The notes: a model not told the origin generated them from the letters alone. Shown: positions 14,083 to 25,304, counted from the stretch's first letter. The stretch: 64,000 bases of DNA from Ulota crispa (GCA_963920765.1 OY987243.1:17851419-17915418), one strand, 5' to 3'. Made by a program: numbers and translations.

Positions 14083-15186
14083 CTAATCATTCGCCAACAC
14101 CAGGAACCCCACTGTGATGTACAGCAGAAGCACCGGGTACACCGCCAGAGCTTTCCGACTCGACGGCACTGCCGTGCTCACGAACGGATACGCCGCCCAC
14201 GAACTCCACGCCAGAGCCACCAGCACCACCACACTCCGGAACACCTTCGTCCCGTTCACCTGGCACACCAGCGCACTCACGTCCAGCGGAAACAGGCAGT
14301 ACCCCAGCACGCTCAAGCTCTGGAAGAAGATGATGCTGCCCCCCAGCAGCTGCACGTTCAGCGTCAGCACTATCGCCCCTGCCGACAGCGTCGCGAACAC
14401 CACCGCGAACACCTTCGACTTGTCCTCCGTCGCCGAGTACGACAGCGTCAGCGCCAGAAAGATGATGAAGAAGAACGGCCCCCACAGATCCCAGTCCCGC
14501 AACGCCTTCCCCGGATCCTCGCGGTACGGGTTCGGCAGCACCACGTCCTTCAGATTGTTCGCCACCCGCATCAGATCTCTCTTCAGCGTTTCCCATACCG
14601 GCTCCGTCAAAGTGTTGTACAGCGGCCCTCCGCCGAAACCTGCACACCCACAAACGCTCATCGTCAGCACCGCCACCGACTGGGCCTCCGCATCCATCCA
14701 ACAAACATCCCTCCTATTCCAACCCTTCTACTCCACCTCAACATCAACGGCCACAAAAGCTCCCCACACCATCAACCCACGAACACTCTGCACCACCGTC
14801 ATCGCCATCGCCACACCTACCACACCAATCATCACAAGATGCCACACAGATCCACCACATCCATACAAACGTGACCTCATCCTGTGTGTACACTGCATCA
14901 CGTGACCAAATCTGCAGTCAATCCGAGGTGTCCGCATTCACATAGAACGAGACGCGTCCAACACACCTGTTGAAGGAGAAGGCCCGGGCAGTGCTGGGGT
15001 GGAGAATGCTTGGCTGCTGCTCGACACAGACGAAGCAGGCAGCAGGGGAGCAGACACGGGGATCGTCGGAGGGCTCGATGGCTTCCGCGCTGGAGGAACC
15101 GACTGGGGCACCTCTAGAGTGGCCGGCTGGACGCTGATGTGGAACAGGCTCTCGATTTCATCGATATCCGACTGAGACGACGCCAT
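14083..15186 (-). CDS. YIP4/YIPF6-type Golgi membrane protein, two exons
   Basis: Yip1-domain protein of the plant YIP4a/b (animal YIPF6) group, which works at the trans-Golgi with Rab and ECHIDNA-type partners in secretion. Exon 1 runs 15186-14967 and exon 2 runs 14639-14083, joined by a phase-1 GT-AG intron to give a T-G-F-G-G-G-P junction. I chose the ATG at 15186 because it gives [12 protein letters not shown], the family's N-terminal signature. A Pro/Ser-rich linker follows, then the conserved [33 protein letters not shown], then hydrophobic membrane segments with [21 protein letters not shown] and a final hydrophobic tail ending LAND. About 258 residues, normal for the family. GC at third positions is high, unlike the AT-rich surroundings. 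No damage seen. Confidence 0.93.
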
Positions 15187-16471
15187 TCCCGATATCTTCA
15201 CATACAGCGACCTCCAGCTGCTTCACACACAATGCCACCACTCCACTAGGAGCAGGAGGCGGGCACTCAGATGCTTCGAATCAGTCCATCAAAACACCTG
15301 GAAGGACACCGAGCGAAACATCAGAACAAGGATTAGTCATCCAAAAAGACGAGCGGCAAAAGGCATTGAGGATCGTATTCTCATACTCATAGCGAAGCAT
15401 AAATACACGCACTAAAATAAACACATGTATTTAAACAGACGAACACATATGCGTATGCTCTAAGTGACCTTTCTTGCATAAATGCAAACAGAGTCAGCTG
15501 CTACCAAAGATCTCAATTACACTCAATTCCACATAATTGGTTAGGGTTTGAGAACATCTGTCAGTCACGCACTAATTAAGTCCATCCTTAACCAGCGGCA
15601 ATCAAAAGAACTTGACTGCCTCGCACTTCAAGCTTGGAGCCAACGCTAGCAAACTCAAGAGCCTCAATGCTCCTCATAAGCAATTTGGTCCTCCGCATGC
15701 GAATCTACGCAATATTGAGGTCTGTGAAGATAGCTTGACTCACTCTCCATGAAAAGAAGCCTCTGAGAAACATCTTAACCCTATAAACCTGACCTCACTA
15801 CCAAATCCACCCCAGGACGACCAAACTCTTTCGAGCAAATTCACAGGAACAAGTTCTGTAATGCAGCAGCTCGTAATCGGTTCGTAATATTACAAAACTT
15901 GTCCAAAAGAGCTCCATTGAATCCAAAGACCTCAGTAACACCATCACCTCGAGTATCGATGTGATAAAAACCAAATAAAAACCACATAATCGCGCAAGGA
16001 AGTTTGATACGCACTCTGAACACTCAACTCCGAAATAGAAATCATACCATTCAAGCCAGATCGTACCACTGTCGATGACACCGACACCCGGATCTACCCT
16101 ACCAACGTGTTACGAGACATACTCCCAATGCACTCTTGAACCGCATTCAAAACCCTAAGTTGTAAGATTCGTGGAGTGCAGCAGATCTGAGGCTAGGTAA
16201 GCGAAATGATATGCAAATGAGAGGCAAAGATTGTCGATAAAGGGTTGGAAAGGCTCGGACTCACATACGATGCCTCCGTGACCCTTTGCTGCTCCGACGT
16301 CGAAGCTGCAGGAGGTGGCGATGGCCTCAATAGCGTCTGCAAAGCGATGCGCAACAAAATTATTGCAAGAGAAGGCCCGCCTTCTCCTCTTCCCCCGTCC
16401 TCCTCGGCCAATCCTCCGCAGTCGTGAAGCTCATGAGTCAGATGATAATCATCCAGTGTTGACTTTATCAT
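15187..16471 (-). promoter_or_regulatory. Upstream region of the YIP4-like gene
   Basis: This ~1.3 kb is less AT-rich than the rest of the spacer and probably holds the 5' untranslated region, perhaps with an intron, and the promoter. Short open frames on both strands (e.g. 16193-16471 minus) overlap and match no family. No transcription start or core element can be assigned. Confidence 0.4.
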
Positions 16472-17424
16472 CTAAAAGAGTTTCCTAACAATTTTCAAGG
16501 AGGAAATTGGCTGACCTAGCTCAGAAACTGCTATTTTACATCTATTTAAGAGGCTATGAGTGGGGCGACCCTTCTTCCCTAGCTGGCAAACTAGATCGAC
16601 TCCAAGTTTGTAAATCAGCTTGCATTTTGTAAGACAGGTAGTGATGCTCTTGGGCTCTAAGAGCATCATCAACCCAAGACAAGGAATGGGATTGTAACTT
16701 CATTTCACTTGGTAGCTAAGGGCTAGTCGTGTGGAAGAATGAGGTACATTTAGGAAAAAACCCTTGTTATGGGGAATGCAACCATAGCAAAGTATAATCA
16801 TGAGATGGCTCCGTCAAAACAACCTCCTTGGACAACTAATTTGTTTGTTTCCTCCCAATGCCTTGGGACTTCCAATGCGTTTGCTGCTGGAATGACACGT
16901 TGCTTGCTAACACCTTGCAACTTCTTAGCAACAGTTCACAAGTGCTTGCTAGTGTCTCCTATTGTGCCTAAATCAATGATAGGAGTTGCATCAGGGTTGG
17001 GAGGATCTGTTTGGTGAAAGGGACTGCAAAATAATGTGGATAGTGAGCAGTGTAGGAGCGACCAATTCCTTATTAGTCCCAAACCCCATGTATGAGTTGA
17101 TGATGATCTAACTTTGCAGATTGCAACTTACTAGTTCAAAATTAAACCAACTAGACAAATATAACTTTTGCTCCATTTCAATTACAACCGGTTGAAATTT
17201 GAATCACTTTATAATAAAGCAAGTTAAGGTTTATAGTGCTATGATATTCAAAATGCTATAAAAGTTTGTATCAAATTTTAGCATGTTCATAAGAGGAGTT
17301 TAAGGTAGGTTAACCCACCAATGAGTTGATTGCCTTGATGTTTGACAATATATTATGGACTACTACATGATAGAAAGGTAACCTACTTTATCATGTTACA
17401 CATGTGATAGAAAGATGAAATAAC
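16472..17424. other. Non-coding spacer
   Basis: No recognisable gene; the 82-codon open frame at 16769-17017 matches no family and lacks context. Confidence 0.4.
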
Positions 17425-18160
17425 TTAACCCCTAAATGCATGAGTGTCCCCTTGGGGGACAAATGAGATTTCGGGCAGGTACCTATGACTAAACTACTTT
17501 GAGTGATTTTTCAAAACTTTTATGGAAGATGGGGAATTCAAAGATCTGTGTGCACATCTAATTTTTTTTGTCATTTTGACATTTTTTGAAGAAGTAAAAA
17601 ATGAAATTTTGAATTTTTTTGGAGATGGGGCAGTCTGGGCAGCACAAAAAAATTTTTAAAATTTATATTTTTTTGAAATAAAAATCTGAAATTGGTTCTT
17701 TGAGTTTACATACACATGGGAAGCTCTAAATCACTTGTTTCCAATAAATGAAATGAAAGTTATAAGGACTTTTAGTTAACTGGTAGATAAGGCTCCATAT
17801 CTACCAGTTAACTAAAAGTCCTTATAACTTTCATTTCATTTATTGGAAACAAGTGATTTAGAGCTTCCCATGTGTATGTAAACTCAAAGAACCAATTTCA
17901 GATTTTTATTTCAAAAAAATATAAATTTTTAAAAAGTTTTTGGGTTGCCCAGACTGCCCCATCTCCAAAAAAATTCAGAAATTCATTTTTTACTTCTTCA
18001 AAAAATGTCAAAATGAAAAAAAATTAGATGTGCACATAGATCTTCAAATTCCCCATCTTCCATAAAAGTTTCAAAAAATCACACAAAGTAGTTTAGTCAT
18101 AGGTACCTGCCCAAAATCTCATTTGTCCCCCAAGGGGACACTCAAGGATTTAGGGGTTAA
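17425..18160. mobile_element. 728 bp near-perfect hairpin element bounded by TTAA
   Basis: TTAA stands at both ends (17425-17428, 18157-18160). Inside, CCCCTAAATGCATGAGTG at the left pairs with the inverted CACTCAAGGATTTAGGGG at the right, and the complementarity continues to the centre: arms of about 360 bases with only scattered mismatches and a loop of about 8 bases (17790-17797). It has no coding capacity. TTAA target sites with CCC-starting ends are the signature of piggyBac-type transposition, so I call it a piggyBac-like foldback MITE. An element with the same CTTAACCCCTAAA end is nested at 59,446. A transcript across it would fold into a long double strand. Confidence 0.88.
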
Positions 18161-19490
18161 GCAAGTAGGTCAAATTAATATCATCAACATCATTATGACT
18201 AAGACATTCAAATAAATACTTTTGCCATAGAGAAGGTGATCACCTAGATTTAGTATAATTTCTATACAATCTTACAGCCTTTACCAAGAAGGATTCAAAA
18301 TTCTCATAGACACCTTTTATAATAGCATGCACAAAATCCTTTAAGCATTTAGTATGCAGCATATATCAAACCTTATTTTGATGCAATTTTGAATTAAAAA
18401 AATGCGCATTCACATTGTACCACACTCATGCATTGCACCCTAGTTGTATCTATAAGAACACAAAGGTTGGCATATTTTGTTTGTAATACTTAACTTCAAT
18501 TCATCATTGATCATAGATCATTGAAAAAGTATATATGCTACTTTGTCTTTGTGTTTGCATCTTGAATGAATTTTTTTTTTATAGCATTAGCATTGAACAA
18601 ATCTCAATAGTTGTGATTATCAAGTTTGTAGTCCTTACCAAGACAAGCACAAAGTTTCTCCAATTGTGCCGTAGCCCAAGTGATTATATCAACTTGTATA
18701 GAAGGCAACTCAAAAGGATTTGTTATTTCATAAAAAAATGCAGTGAACACCTTTGTTTTAAATTAAGCATTCAAAGCATTGTAAATTTTTTCAATAAAAG
18801 ATGTTTAGAAAGCAAGGACTTTTTTCAAATCAATAGTGGTGGTGTTTTTATCATCCTTATGTTAAAAGCTTTAGTACCATAAAATTTAGGGGGAAAACTT
18901 CTTAATAACATCCAAGAGGGTCAAATTTGAAAATAATACGGTATCCAATGCCTTTGTTAAAAAGAAAAATATTATGATTACTAGTTTCTAAAACAAAGGA
19001 CATCCTAATTGAAGCAATCTCAAATCTTACAAAGGTACCAACACTACCAACACAAGCAAACTTTTACTAAATGTTTTACTTATTATTGGCAGAGTATACA
19101 ATGTGTTCTCCAAAGATACAAACAACATATGAGTTTGAAAGTCCTTAGTTTGTAAACATAAGATCATTGTTTGTGCCATCTCCATCATTCACCACAAAAA
19201 TAAGTCAAAATACTCTTCAATATACTTTATAATGTTGCTATTAATTGCTGTCTTCAAAATAATCTAATCTTGGTCCATTTTTGTGACTTTTAAACAATGA
19301 ATAATTCATTTTGTAACTCAATCACATGCAAGTCAACTTCATTAAACCTTTTGAAATGAGAAGCAATGTCATTCAACACTATATATGCTTTAACAAAATG
19401 GATGTTTATTACCTAATTGTTTGCTAATGCCAAGTGCAAAATTTGATGCCCAATCTCAAAAATTGCAAATCACTTTTGCTCTAAACATCT
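18161..19490. other. Non-coding AT-rich spacer
   Basis: No gene recognised. The 115-codon frame at 18535-18882 is AT-driven, has no family likeness and no context, and I treat it as chance. Confidence 0.4.
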
Positions 19491-19875
19491 TTAACGCCTT
19501 AACGACAAGACAGACGTTTTTTGTCTGCTAGTCATAAAAAATCATTCTACAAGCTAGAAAAATAAAGCCATTTTTGATCTAATTTTTTTAGAAGTGATCA
19601 TAGATACATAGTGTATCATGTAAGGCAAGGAATAACCACGCTAAATATACTCATATTTTTAGGAATCCCAAATTGTGAGAAGATTCAGAGACACGGTGTT
19701 AGGTCCCATGCTACCCTTCTTGCAATTTTCACAAGGGCACTGCACACTATTGACTTTAACAACTTTTGGAAACAATATTATAGTGACCGGGCACTTTCCA
19801 CACAATTGCACAACACTGTAGAACACCACTATACACCGGCTAGTCACTGTCACCAGCCCAACGCTTAAGGGTTAA
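19491..19875. mobile_element. Probable TTAA-bounded MITE (tentative)
   Basis: TTAA at 19491-19494 and 19872-19875 encloses ends that pair imperfectly (CGCCTTAACG at the left; CGCTTAAGGG at the right, inverted). The interior aligns with about 24,800-24,990 (shared 'atactcatatttttaggaa' and 'caattttcacaagg' type segments), so both belong to one dispersed family. The end match is weak, so confidence is moderate. Confidence 0.5.
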
Positions 19876-19949
19876 TTCTCACTCATGGCACAATAAAGGT
19901 GAAAAATAATTCCAATGGATTGAGTCTTTCCTAAAGGGTACTGAAAAGG

Positions 19950-20215
19950 TCAAAACACCGTATTTGTTAAATTGGGAAAAATGGAGGTACCATTTTGTAC
20001 TCCACCTTAAACCCAAAAAGTTACCTTAAACCAGATTTGAAGGTATCAGATTTAGTTTGAGCCATTAGGATTTTTTCCCTCACAAATTCCTCCTCTTAGG
20101 TGAGGGCATAAGTACCCAAAAAAATGTTGCAAGCTCAGTTTTTGGTAATCACCTAAAACCTTTCAAAGTCCCAAAATGTACTCTTTTTCCAAATTTAACA
20201 AATATGATGTTTCAG
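19950..20215. mobile_element. 'AAATTGGGAAAA' MITE, subtype 1
   Basis: Ends are AACACCGTATTTGTTAAATT and the inverted AACATCATATTTGTTAAATT, the longest end match in the family (~28 bases). Interior as in the copies near 7187, 8965 and 11968. No coding capacity. Confidence 0.8.
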
Positions 20216-20315
20216 TCTTTTGGATGCTTTAATAAAATCCTATGTTTACTTCAAAAAAAATACTCAAATTACAAAATCTCCTTTACATGCAATTATGTCT
20301 ACATATTTAAAACTT

Positions 20316-20719
20316 GGGAATTGATATGTGTACCACACCCTTTGAACTACTATACCACACCCCGGGGTAAGTTATAGATTTCTACCATCAAAAAGCTAAA
20401 TTTGAGAATTTTGAGTTCAAATTTGGATATAGAGGCAATGATTTAGTCTAGAACCATGTTGTAATTCAACAACACTCAATGGAAAAGTTTAGTTAGGGAG
20501 AAAAGTGTTACTTTCACTTTTGTTTGTAAAGATAGACAAGCGTTTTCATTAGGTGTTGTTGAATTGCAATTTTTTTTATGTTTCTAGACTAAATCATGGT
20601 CTCTAAGTCCAAATCTGAATTCCAAATTCTCAAATTCAACTTTTTGATGGTAGAAATCTAAAATTTACCACAGAGTGTGGTACAGTAGTTCAAAGGGTGT
20701 GGTACACATATCAATGCCC
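20316..20719. mobile_element. Mutator-like foldback MITE with 9 bp target duplication
   Basis: The 404 bp element begins GGGAATTGATATGTGTACC and ends with the inverted GGTACACATATCAATGCCC. It is flanked by a perfect 9-base direct repeat, TTAAAACTT (20307-20315 and 20720-20728). A 9 bp duplication with G-rich termini points to the Mutator superfamily. The inverted arms extend ~150 bases each, with TTTGAACTACT and its complement near the ends and ACAACAC / GTGTTGT near the centre. No transposase. Confidence 0.88.
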
Positions 20720-20728
20720 TTAAAACTT

Positions 20729-21352
20729 TGCAGTTTCCATTTGTCAAAAAATACAGGGCAACTGCATGGTAGTAGGTAATTTTAGCCTGTTTGGCTTCAA
20801 ACGGGTCTGTCAGAGTGTACACTCTGGAAAATTCTCTGACCAAACGGCCGGTGCCAAGCGGCACAAGCTCACGACTCATCCAGCCGTCGGATCTGGATGA
20901 ACTTCTTCATCCATTCATCCATCCGGGGAGGAGCTGCCTTGAAGCGCATGCTATGTCGCCAACTTGCACAAAAGGAATCCAGCGTCAGTCTGGGCACGGC
21001 GTTAAACGCGTCAGTTCTTCGCGAAGCCCGTCGCGAAGTCCACACCCCTTTTTGTTCACCGACAACCATCATTTGAGCCATCTCCGTCGCCAATTCTGAA
21101 ATCCTCTCTGCTTGCGAATTTCTCTCAGGGTCCTGCTTCAGTCTATGGTGCAAATTAGCGGATACTGCCGTGGGGTTTGGACCCTTGGGCGCCCTTGTGT
21201 TCTCCGCGTTAGGGTTTTTGCAATCGGTCCAATTCCGTTTTCTCGAATCGTCGTTGTGTGAATTTCAGGTTTAATCTCGATTTTAGGTGTGGCGGGGCTG
21301 GTTATTTGTAGAGGAAGAGGAGGGGGAACGATTTTGAGCCCGTTGTGGCGTC
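20729..21352 (+). promoter_or_regulatory. Upstream region and leader of the SYP2-like SNARE gene
   Basis: The DNA becomes GC-richer from ~20,800 towards the SNARE start codon, as expected for promoter and 5' untranslated region. A 14-base perfect palindrome, AGAGTGTACACTCT, lies at 20,812-20,825. A possible intron acceptor (gaatttcag) near 21,268 hints at a leader intron. Nothing more precise can be assigned. Confidence 0.4.
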
Positions 21353-22132
21353 ATGAGTTTCGAGGATATTGAGACAGGGGCGAGCGCAGCGGGACTGCCG
21401 AAGCAAGAGCGGAGCGATGTGGTGGCAGGGGGAATTTTTCGGATTAATACGAGTGTTTCGACTTACAAGCGTTTGGTGAATGCGCTTGGGACGTCGCGGG
21501 ACAATTATGGACTTCGGGAGAAATTGCATGCGACAGAACAGAAGATAAGTCAGCTCGTGGAAGAAACCGTGGCGAAGCTGAAGGAGGCGAACGATACGGA
21601 TCATCAGGTTTCCGCGAGCACCAGTAAGAAGGTCCGGGACGCGAAGCTCGCGAAAGACTTTCAAGCCGTGCTGCTGGAGTTTCAAAGCGCTCAAAAATCT
21701 GCGCAGTCTCGGCAGCGGAAGTATGCTCCTGTTCTTCCTCCCGTTTCTTCCTTGCCCGAATTGGATTCTTCTGGTCGCGAGGAGGAGACCGCGTTGTTAC
21801 GGATGCGATTGGTTGCTGAAGCAAATGAATCCGAGGTTATGTTCAATACTGTTGTGATTGAGGAGCGGGAGCAGGGCATTCAAGAGATTCAACAGCAAAT
21901 AGGAGAAGTGAGCGAGATTTTCAAGGACTTGGCGCAGATTGTTGCTAATCAGGGATACGTAATTGACGACATCGAAGCAAATATTGAGAGCTCCGCGTCC
22001 TCGACTGTTCAAGCAAACATCCACCTCACCCGTGCTGCCAAGAGCCAGAAGTCCTCCGAGTATTGGAAGTGCGTGATTTTGGCCATCGTTGGGACGATCT
22101 TATTCGCCTTTCTAGTCATCATGCTGGCTTGA
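21353..22132 (+). CDS. SYP2-type (PEP12/VAM3) Qa-SNARE syntaxin, intronless
   Basis: Tail-anchored Qa-SNARE for fusion at prevacuolar compartment and vacuole, like Arabidopsis SYP21/SYP22. 259 residues, the usual length. It begins MSFEDIETG, then GIFRINTSVSTYKRLVNALGT and LREKLHATEQKISQLVEET form the N-terminal three-helix domain, with DAKLAKDFQAVLLEFQ matching the family core. The SNARE motif runs about residues 165-225 (VIEEREQGIQEIQQQIGEV, then EIFKDLAQIVANQGYVIDDI) with the zero-layer Gln in IQQQIGEVSEIFKDL. A C-terminal membrane anchor (VILAIVGTILFAFLVIMLA) ends the protein. The whole reading frame is a single exon without damage. The ATG at 21353 starts the family's conserved N-terminus. 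The paralogue within the SYP2 group cannot be settled by eye. Confidence 0.95.
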   Translation: MSFEDIETGASAAGLPKQERSDVVAGGIFRINTSVSTYKRLVNALGTSRDNYGLREKLHATEQKISQLVEETVAKLKEANDTDHQVSASTSKKVRDAKLAKDFQAVLLEFQSAQKSAQSRQRKYAPVLPPVSSLPELDSSGREEETALLRMRLVAEANESEVMFNTVVIEEREQGIQEIQQQIGEVSEIFKDLAQIVANQGYVIDDIEANIESSASSTVQANIHLTRAAKSQKSSEYWKCVILAIVGTILFAFLVIMLA

Positions 22133-23356
22133 TGTGCTCTTGCTTTGCAATCCTCACGTGAATCAGGTCCAATCCACGGTCCTCCCTTCCCTGTCAGCCT
22201 GGTTTGCTTTCTCTGAGGCGAATTCCAGTCTCACTCTAACCTAATAGTTGAGGCGTCCTTTTTTAGGTGGTTCTTCCTTTAGTCTCTTGATCTGGCACCC
22301 TCTCGTTATCAGAAACTTGGTTGGTTGTCTCCTTAGCTCACCAAATGTTGCATCTAATCCAATTTAACATGCTCATTTTTGCATCGCCTGGAGTAGTATA
22401 ATCGTCTTCACCTGACCTCAAGATTGTACTTCGAGCTAGACCAGTCTAGGGAGAGCTCTTTAGGTTGAGCGTATGACCTTTGCATCAGATTTCACTGGAA
22501 TTAGGGTGCACATAGTTCGGAAACTCTAGGATATATCGTCTTTGTTAATAATGTATGGTACACGTTGCCCATTCTTTTAGAGAACGCCCGCAGCTGTGCA
22601 AGTTTTTTTTCAGAAAGACAAGCACCGGGTGTTCGGAATCTTTTATCGATTTTCAAGATGACCAGTTTTCAAGTGACTGGAAATAAAGTCGAGTGGGAAA
22701 CTCGGTGGTTGCTAGTGTACTATTGTAGGTTTAATGGGCTTGTGTGTCAACGTCTGGCTTGTATGAAATCTGATTGTTTGCTTCCAGTAAGTGGATATTT
22801 TTGTCATTGTCCATGACCTATGGAGTCGAGTGTATGGAGCACAAGGATTAGAATTAAGTGCACATGTTTGATTGAATATATATTGGTAAGTAGTTCATTG
22901 TCGTTGCTGTACTTCAACATGAAATAGCAATGGTGTGAGCAGAAAGATTTTACAACATGGATCAAGAGCAGCAAGGGATCAGAGAATGAAAGGAGATTGC
23001 CTTGGTCAGCGGAGCATTGCCAGCCGTGCCAAGCTTGCCGTGCCGCTGTGTGCTGCTGCATGTCGAGGCCCTAATCATAAGCACAGAAAGTGCTAAAGGG
23101 TGGCAGAAAGTTTTTTTCTTTATCGTTTCTTGTTTTATTTGAATGTTTGGCTTTGGTGGATCAATGGCTCCTTATTGCTGCTATGCACAATCATTTCCAA
23201 AGCGTGTTGAAAGAAAAAGATAAGGTAGAGGCCATGGTAAAGTACCTAATTGTGGACATACAGTGACTCACAAACCCGAGTTAGTGTTTGCTTCTCGCAA
23301 ACATTTATTGCATTAATGAGGATTTGCAAGTGTCATCAAGAGTGGGTGAAAGGTAC
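22133..23356. other. 3' flank of the SNARE gene and spacer
   Basis: Probable 3' untranslated region followed by non-coding DNA. Short open frames at 22,565-23,061 on both strands overlap and match nothing known. Confidence 0.4.
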
Positions 23357-24713
23357 TTAACCCTTCAGAGACCACCGAACCATATTTTGGTTCGTAAGAG
23401 TAGTTTTGGGCCTTAACAGTAAAATCGCTCAACAATTTGGAACAGTAAAATCGCTCAACAATTTGGAAAATGATCTTGAAGATTGCTTGTGATCACAAGA
23501 ATTTTGCATCCAACCTAAGAAATGACAATGGAATTGGATATGAGCTGATAAATAATAGGGTTTATACATCATGGCTTCAAAATACGTATCCATATTTGGT
23601 CAAAGATGGATCAAAGCAACAACACAATAGGGGTAGTAACGGCACTTCCTCGGCCGAGTCCTAAGAATGAGAATGCACACGTGTTGAGTTGCTGGTGACT
23701 GTCGCAGGGTACGTTTGGTTTAGCGTGCTAAACTTCTTAGAGCTCCATTATTCTCCTCCGAAGGTGAAGAATGGAGTGAAGAATGAGTTAGCGTGTGAAC
23801 TTCTTACCATGATCTATGCGTTTCTTGTTCGTGAATTCCTTTTCATGTTAGCTATTTCTGCTCCTCCAATCGCTAACCGTGCTACCTTTCTTTAAGTAAA
23901 CTATTCTTCATTTTCCATTCTCATTCTTCAAAACACACAAATGGGGTGTCACGGCATCTTCACAAAGAACGAGCTCCTATTGGCTCCTCTTTTCTCTCCA
24001 CAATTTTTCAATCTCCATTCTCTCTCCATTCTCAAAAGTGCCGTGCCTACCCCTAATACATCAAGCATTCAAGAAGAATGTCACATTTCAATTGTGTAAT
24101 CTTAAAAAAAGTCAAATTGCTTGAAGAATACGCTTGTATTGTTTCTCTATATGGTAGTAGTACAATTGTGGTATTTGAAAATCCATTGAAATGATACTAT
24201 CATTTTATTTTAAAAATAAATCATCCTACAATTCTTGATTGCTTTCACCAATTGAATTTTCCATACCAATTATCAAATTTCTTGCAGAACCGTTTTAGGA
24301 TAGCAAAGAAAATGGGATTTTTGACCCTTTTTGTTGACTTAGCTACACCTTGTGATTATTATTTTTATCTATTTTGTGTGAAACTAGTCTTGTTGGAAAG
24401 GTGGAAAACCCTGCTTTCTAGAAATGTAAGGCTCTTCTCAACCAAAGCTTGCATGAAGTGTCAACATTCAAAACCACACAAGCATGAAAAACTAGAGATT
24501 TTCCATATACGGCTCACTCAATCATTATAATATTTCACCTCCAATAGTAGATCTAGCTGAAATTTTGATACATTACAACAAACAAGGTGTCCTTCACATT
24601 TGTACGGTTGGATTATTCAAATTGGGTCCATATTTGATTCAAATGCACATCTAATTCTATTGCACTGGTTTCTAGTGGATTTGGGAAAATGTGTGTGGTC
24701 TTTAAATGATTAA
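23357..24713. mobile_element. TTAA-bounded piggyBac-like element, copy A, with a nested MITE
   Basis: TTAA occurs at 23357-23360 and 24710-24713. The ends read CCCTTCAGAGACCAC at the left and, inverted, TCATTTAAAGACCACAC at the right. The sequence aligns, in reverse orientation, with 58,845-60,689 (copy B) over its full length, e.g. CATATTTTGGTTC, CATCTTTGACC and CTTTCTAGAAAT segments. It has no intact coding frame, so it is non-autonomous or decayed. Its segment around 24,124-24,132 is the empty site for the element nested in copy B, and copy B is in turn the empty site for the nested MITE at 23,629-24,054. Confidence 0.82.
23629..24054. mobile_element. 426 bp MITE with AAT target duplication, nested
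   Basis: Ends are AGGGGTAGTAACGGCACTT and the inverted AAGTGCCGTGCCTACCCCT. AAT lies on both sides (23626-23628, 24055-24057). Copy B of the host element reads straight through this point, so the insertion is proved by comparison. The 3 bp duplication suggests a PIF/Harbinger-like origin, though AAT is not the usual TWA. The interior holds mirrored CTTCATTTTCCATTCTCATTC-like segments. Non-coding. Confidence 0.85.
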
Positions 24714-24717
24714 GTGC

Positions 24718-25030
24718 TTAACCACTAAATGCCCATGAGGTCTGTACAACAGAAAAAAGTTATTTTTTGTTTGTTTTTTTTTCTAAAGTGACTGTAAACA
24801 CATGATTCATCATAGAAGGCAAATAACAATCTTACCAAATATATTCATATTTTTAGGTAACCCAAATTGTGAAAAAATTTAAAATCACAATGTTGGGTCT
24901 CAAGTTGCTCTTATTGCAATTTTCATGAGGCTGGCATGCACTATTGATTTTTGAAACTTTTAGAAACAATACTATTGGTGCCCAGCAACCAAAACACTGT
25001 TGAAGCTATGGTATAAATATTGTTGAAGTT
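24718..25030. mobile_element. Fragment of a second TTAA-type element
   Basis: It starts at a TTAA (24718-24721) only four bases after copy A ends, followed by CCACTAAATGCCCATGAG. The interior at 24,800-24,990 aligns with the element at 19,491-19,875. No matching right end is visible before the LTR retrotransposon begins, so it is probably truncated. Confidence 0.5.
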
Positions 25031-25068
25031 ACAATGTGGGCAGGCCATGGCCACCCAGCTATGAAGGA

Positions 25069-25304
25069 TGTTACTTCGAAACATTTCGTTTTCTTTTACT
25101 TTTAACTTTAGAATATCTTTACTTTAGATTTCTTTCACTTTAGATCAGAGTATATATAGAAGTCAAGGTTGAAGTGTTATTCAGACTCAACAACACATTT
25201 TTTAGAGCTATCGCTCATCTCCTTTGATATTTGTTTCCTCATCTTTGAATCTAAGTTCATTCTTAAGTCTTATTGATTATATTTCTATTTTTATGTCTGT
25301 GACA
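25069..25304 (+). repeat. 5' LTR of the chromovirus fossil
   Basis: About 236 bases starting TGTTAC and ending near GACA. It aligns along its length with 30,076-30,322; both contain AGAGTATATATAGA, a likely TATA region, and 'catctttgaatc'. The 5' LTR lacks a few bases near its start compared with the 3' copy. Confidence 0.82.

Noticed and set aside
14087-14905. Long open frames overlapping the YIP4-like gene (205 codons minus, 263 codons plus)
   Set aside because: They are shadows caused by high third-position GC in the real exon and encode Arg/Gly- or Ser/Thr-rich chance sequence.
18535-18882. 115-codon plus-strand open frame as a gene
   Set aside because: Composition follows the local AT richness and there is no recognisable domain.
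20812-20825. Perfect palindrome AGAGTGTACACTCT as an operator-like site
   Set aside because: A single short palindrome in a plant promoter region is not enough evidence for a regulatory site.
21302-22024. Minus-strand frames opposite the SNARE gene
   Set aside because: Shadow frames; the plus strand encodes a full-length conserved syntaxin.
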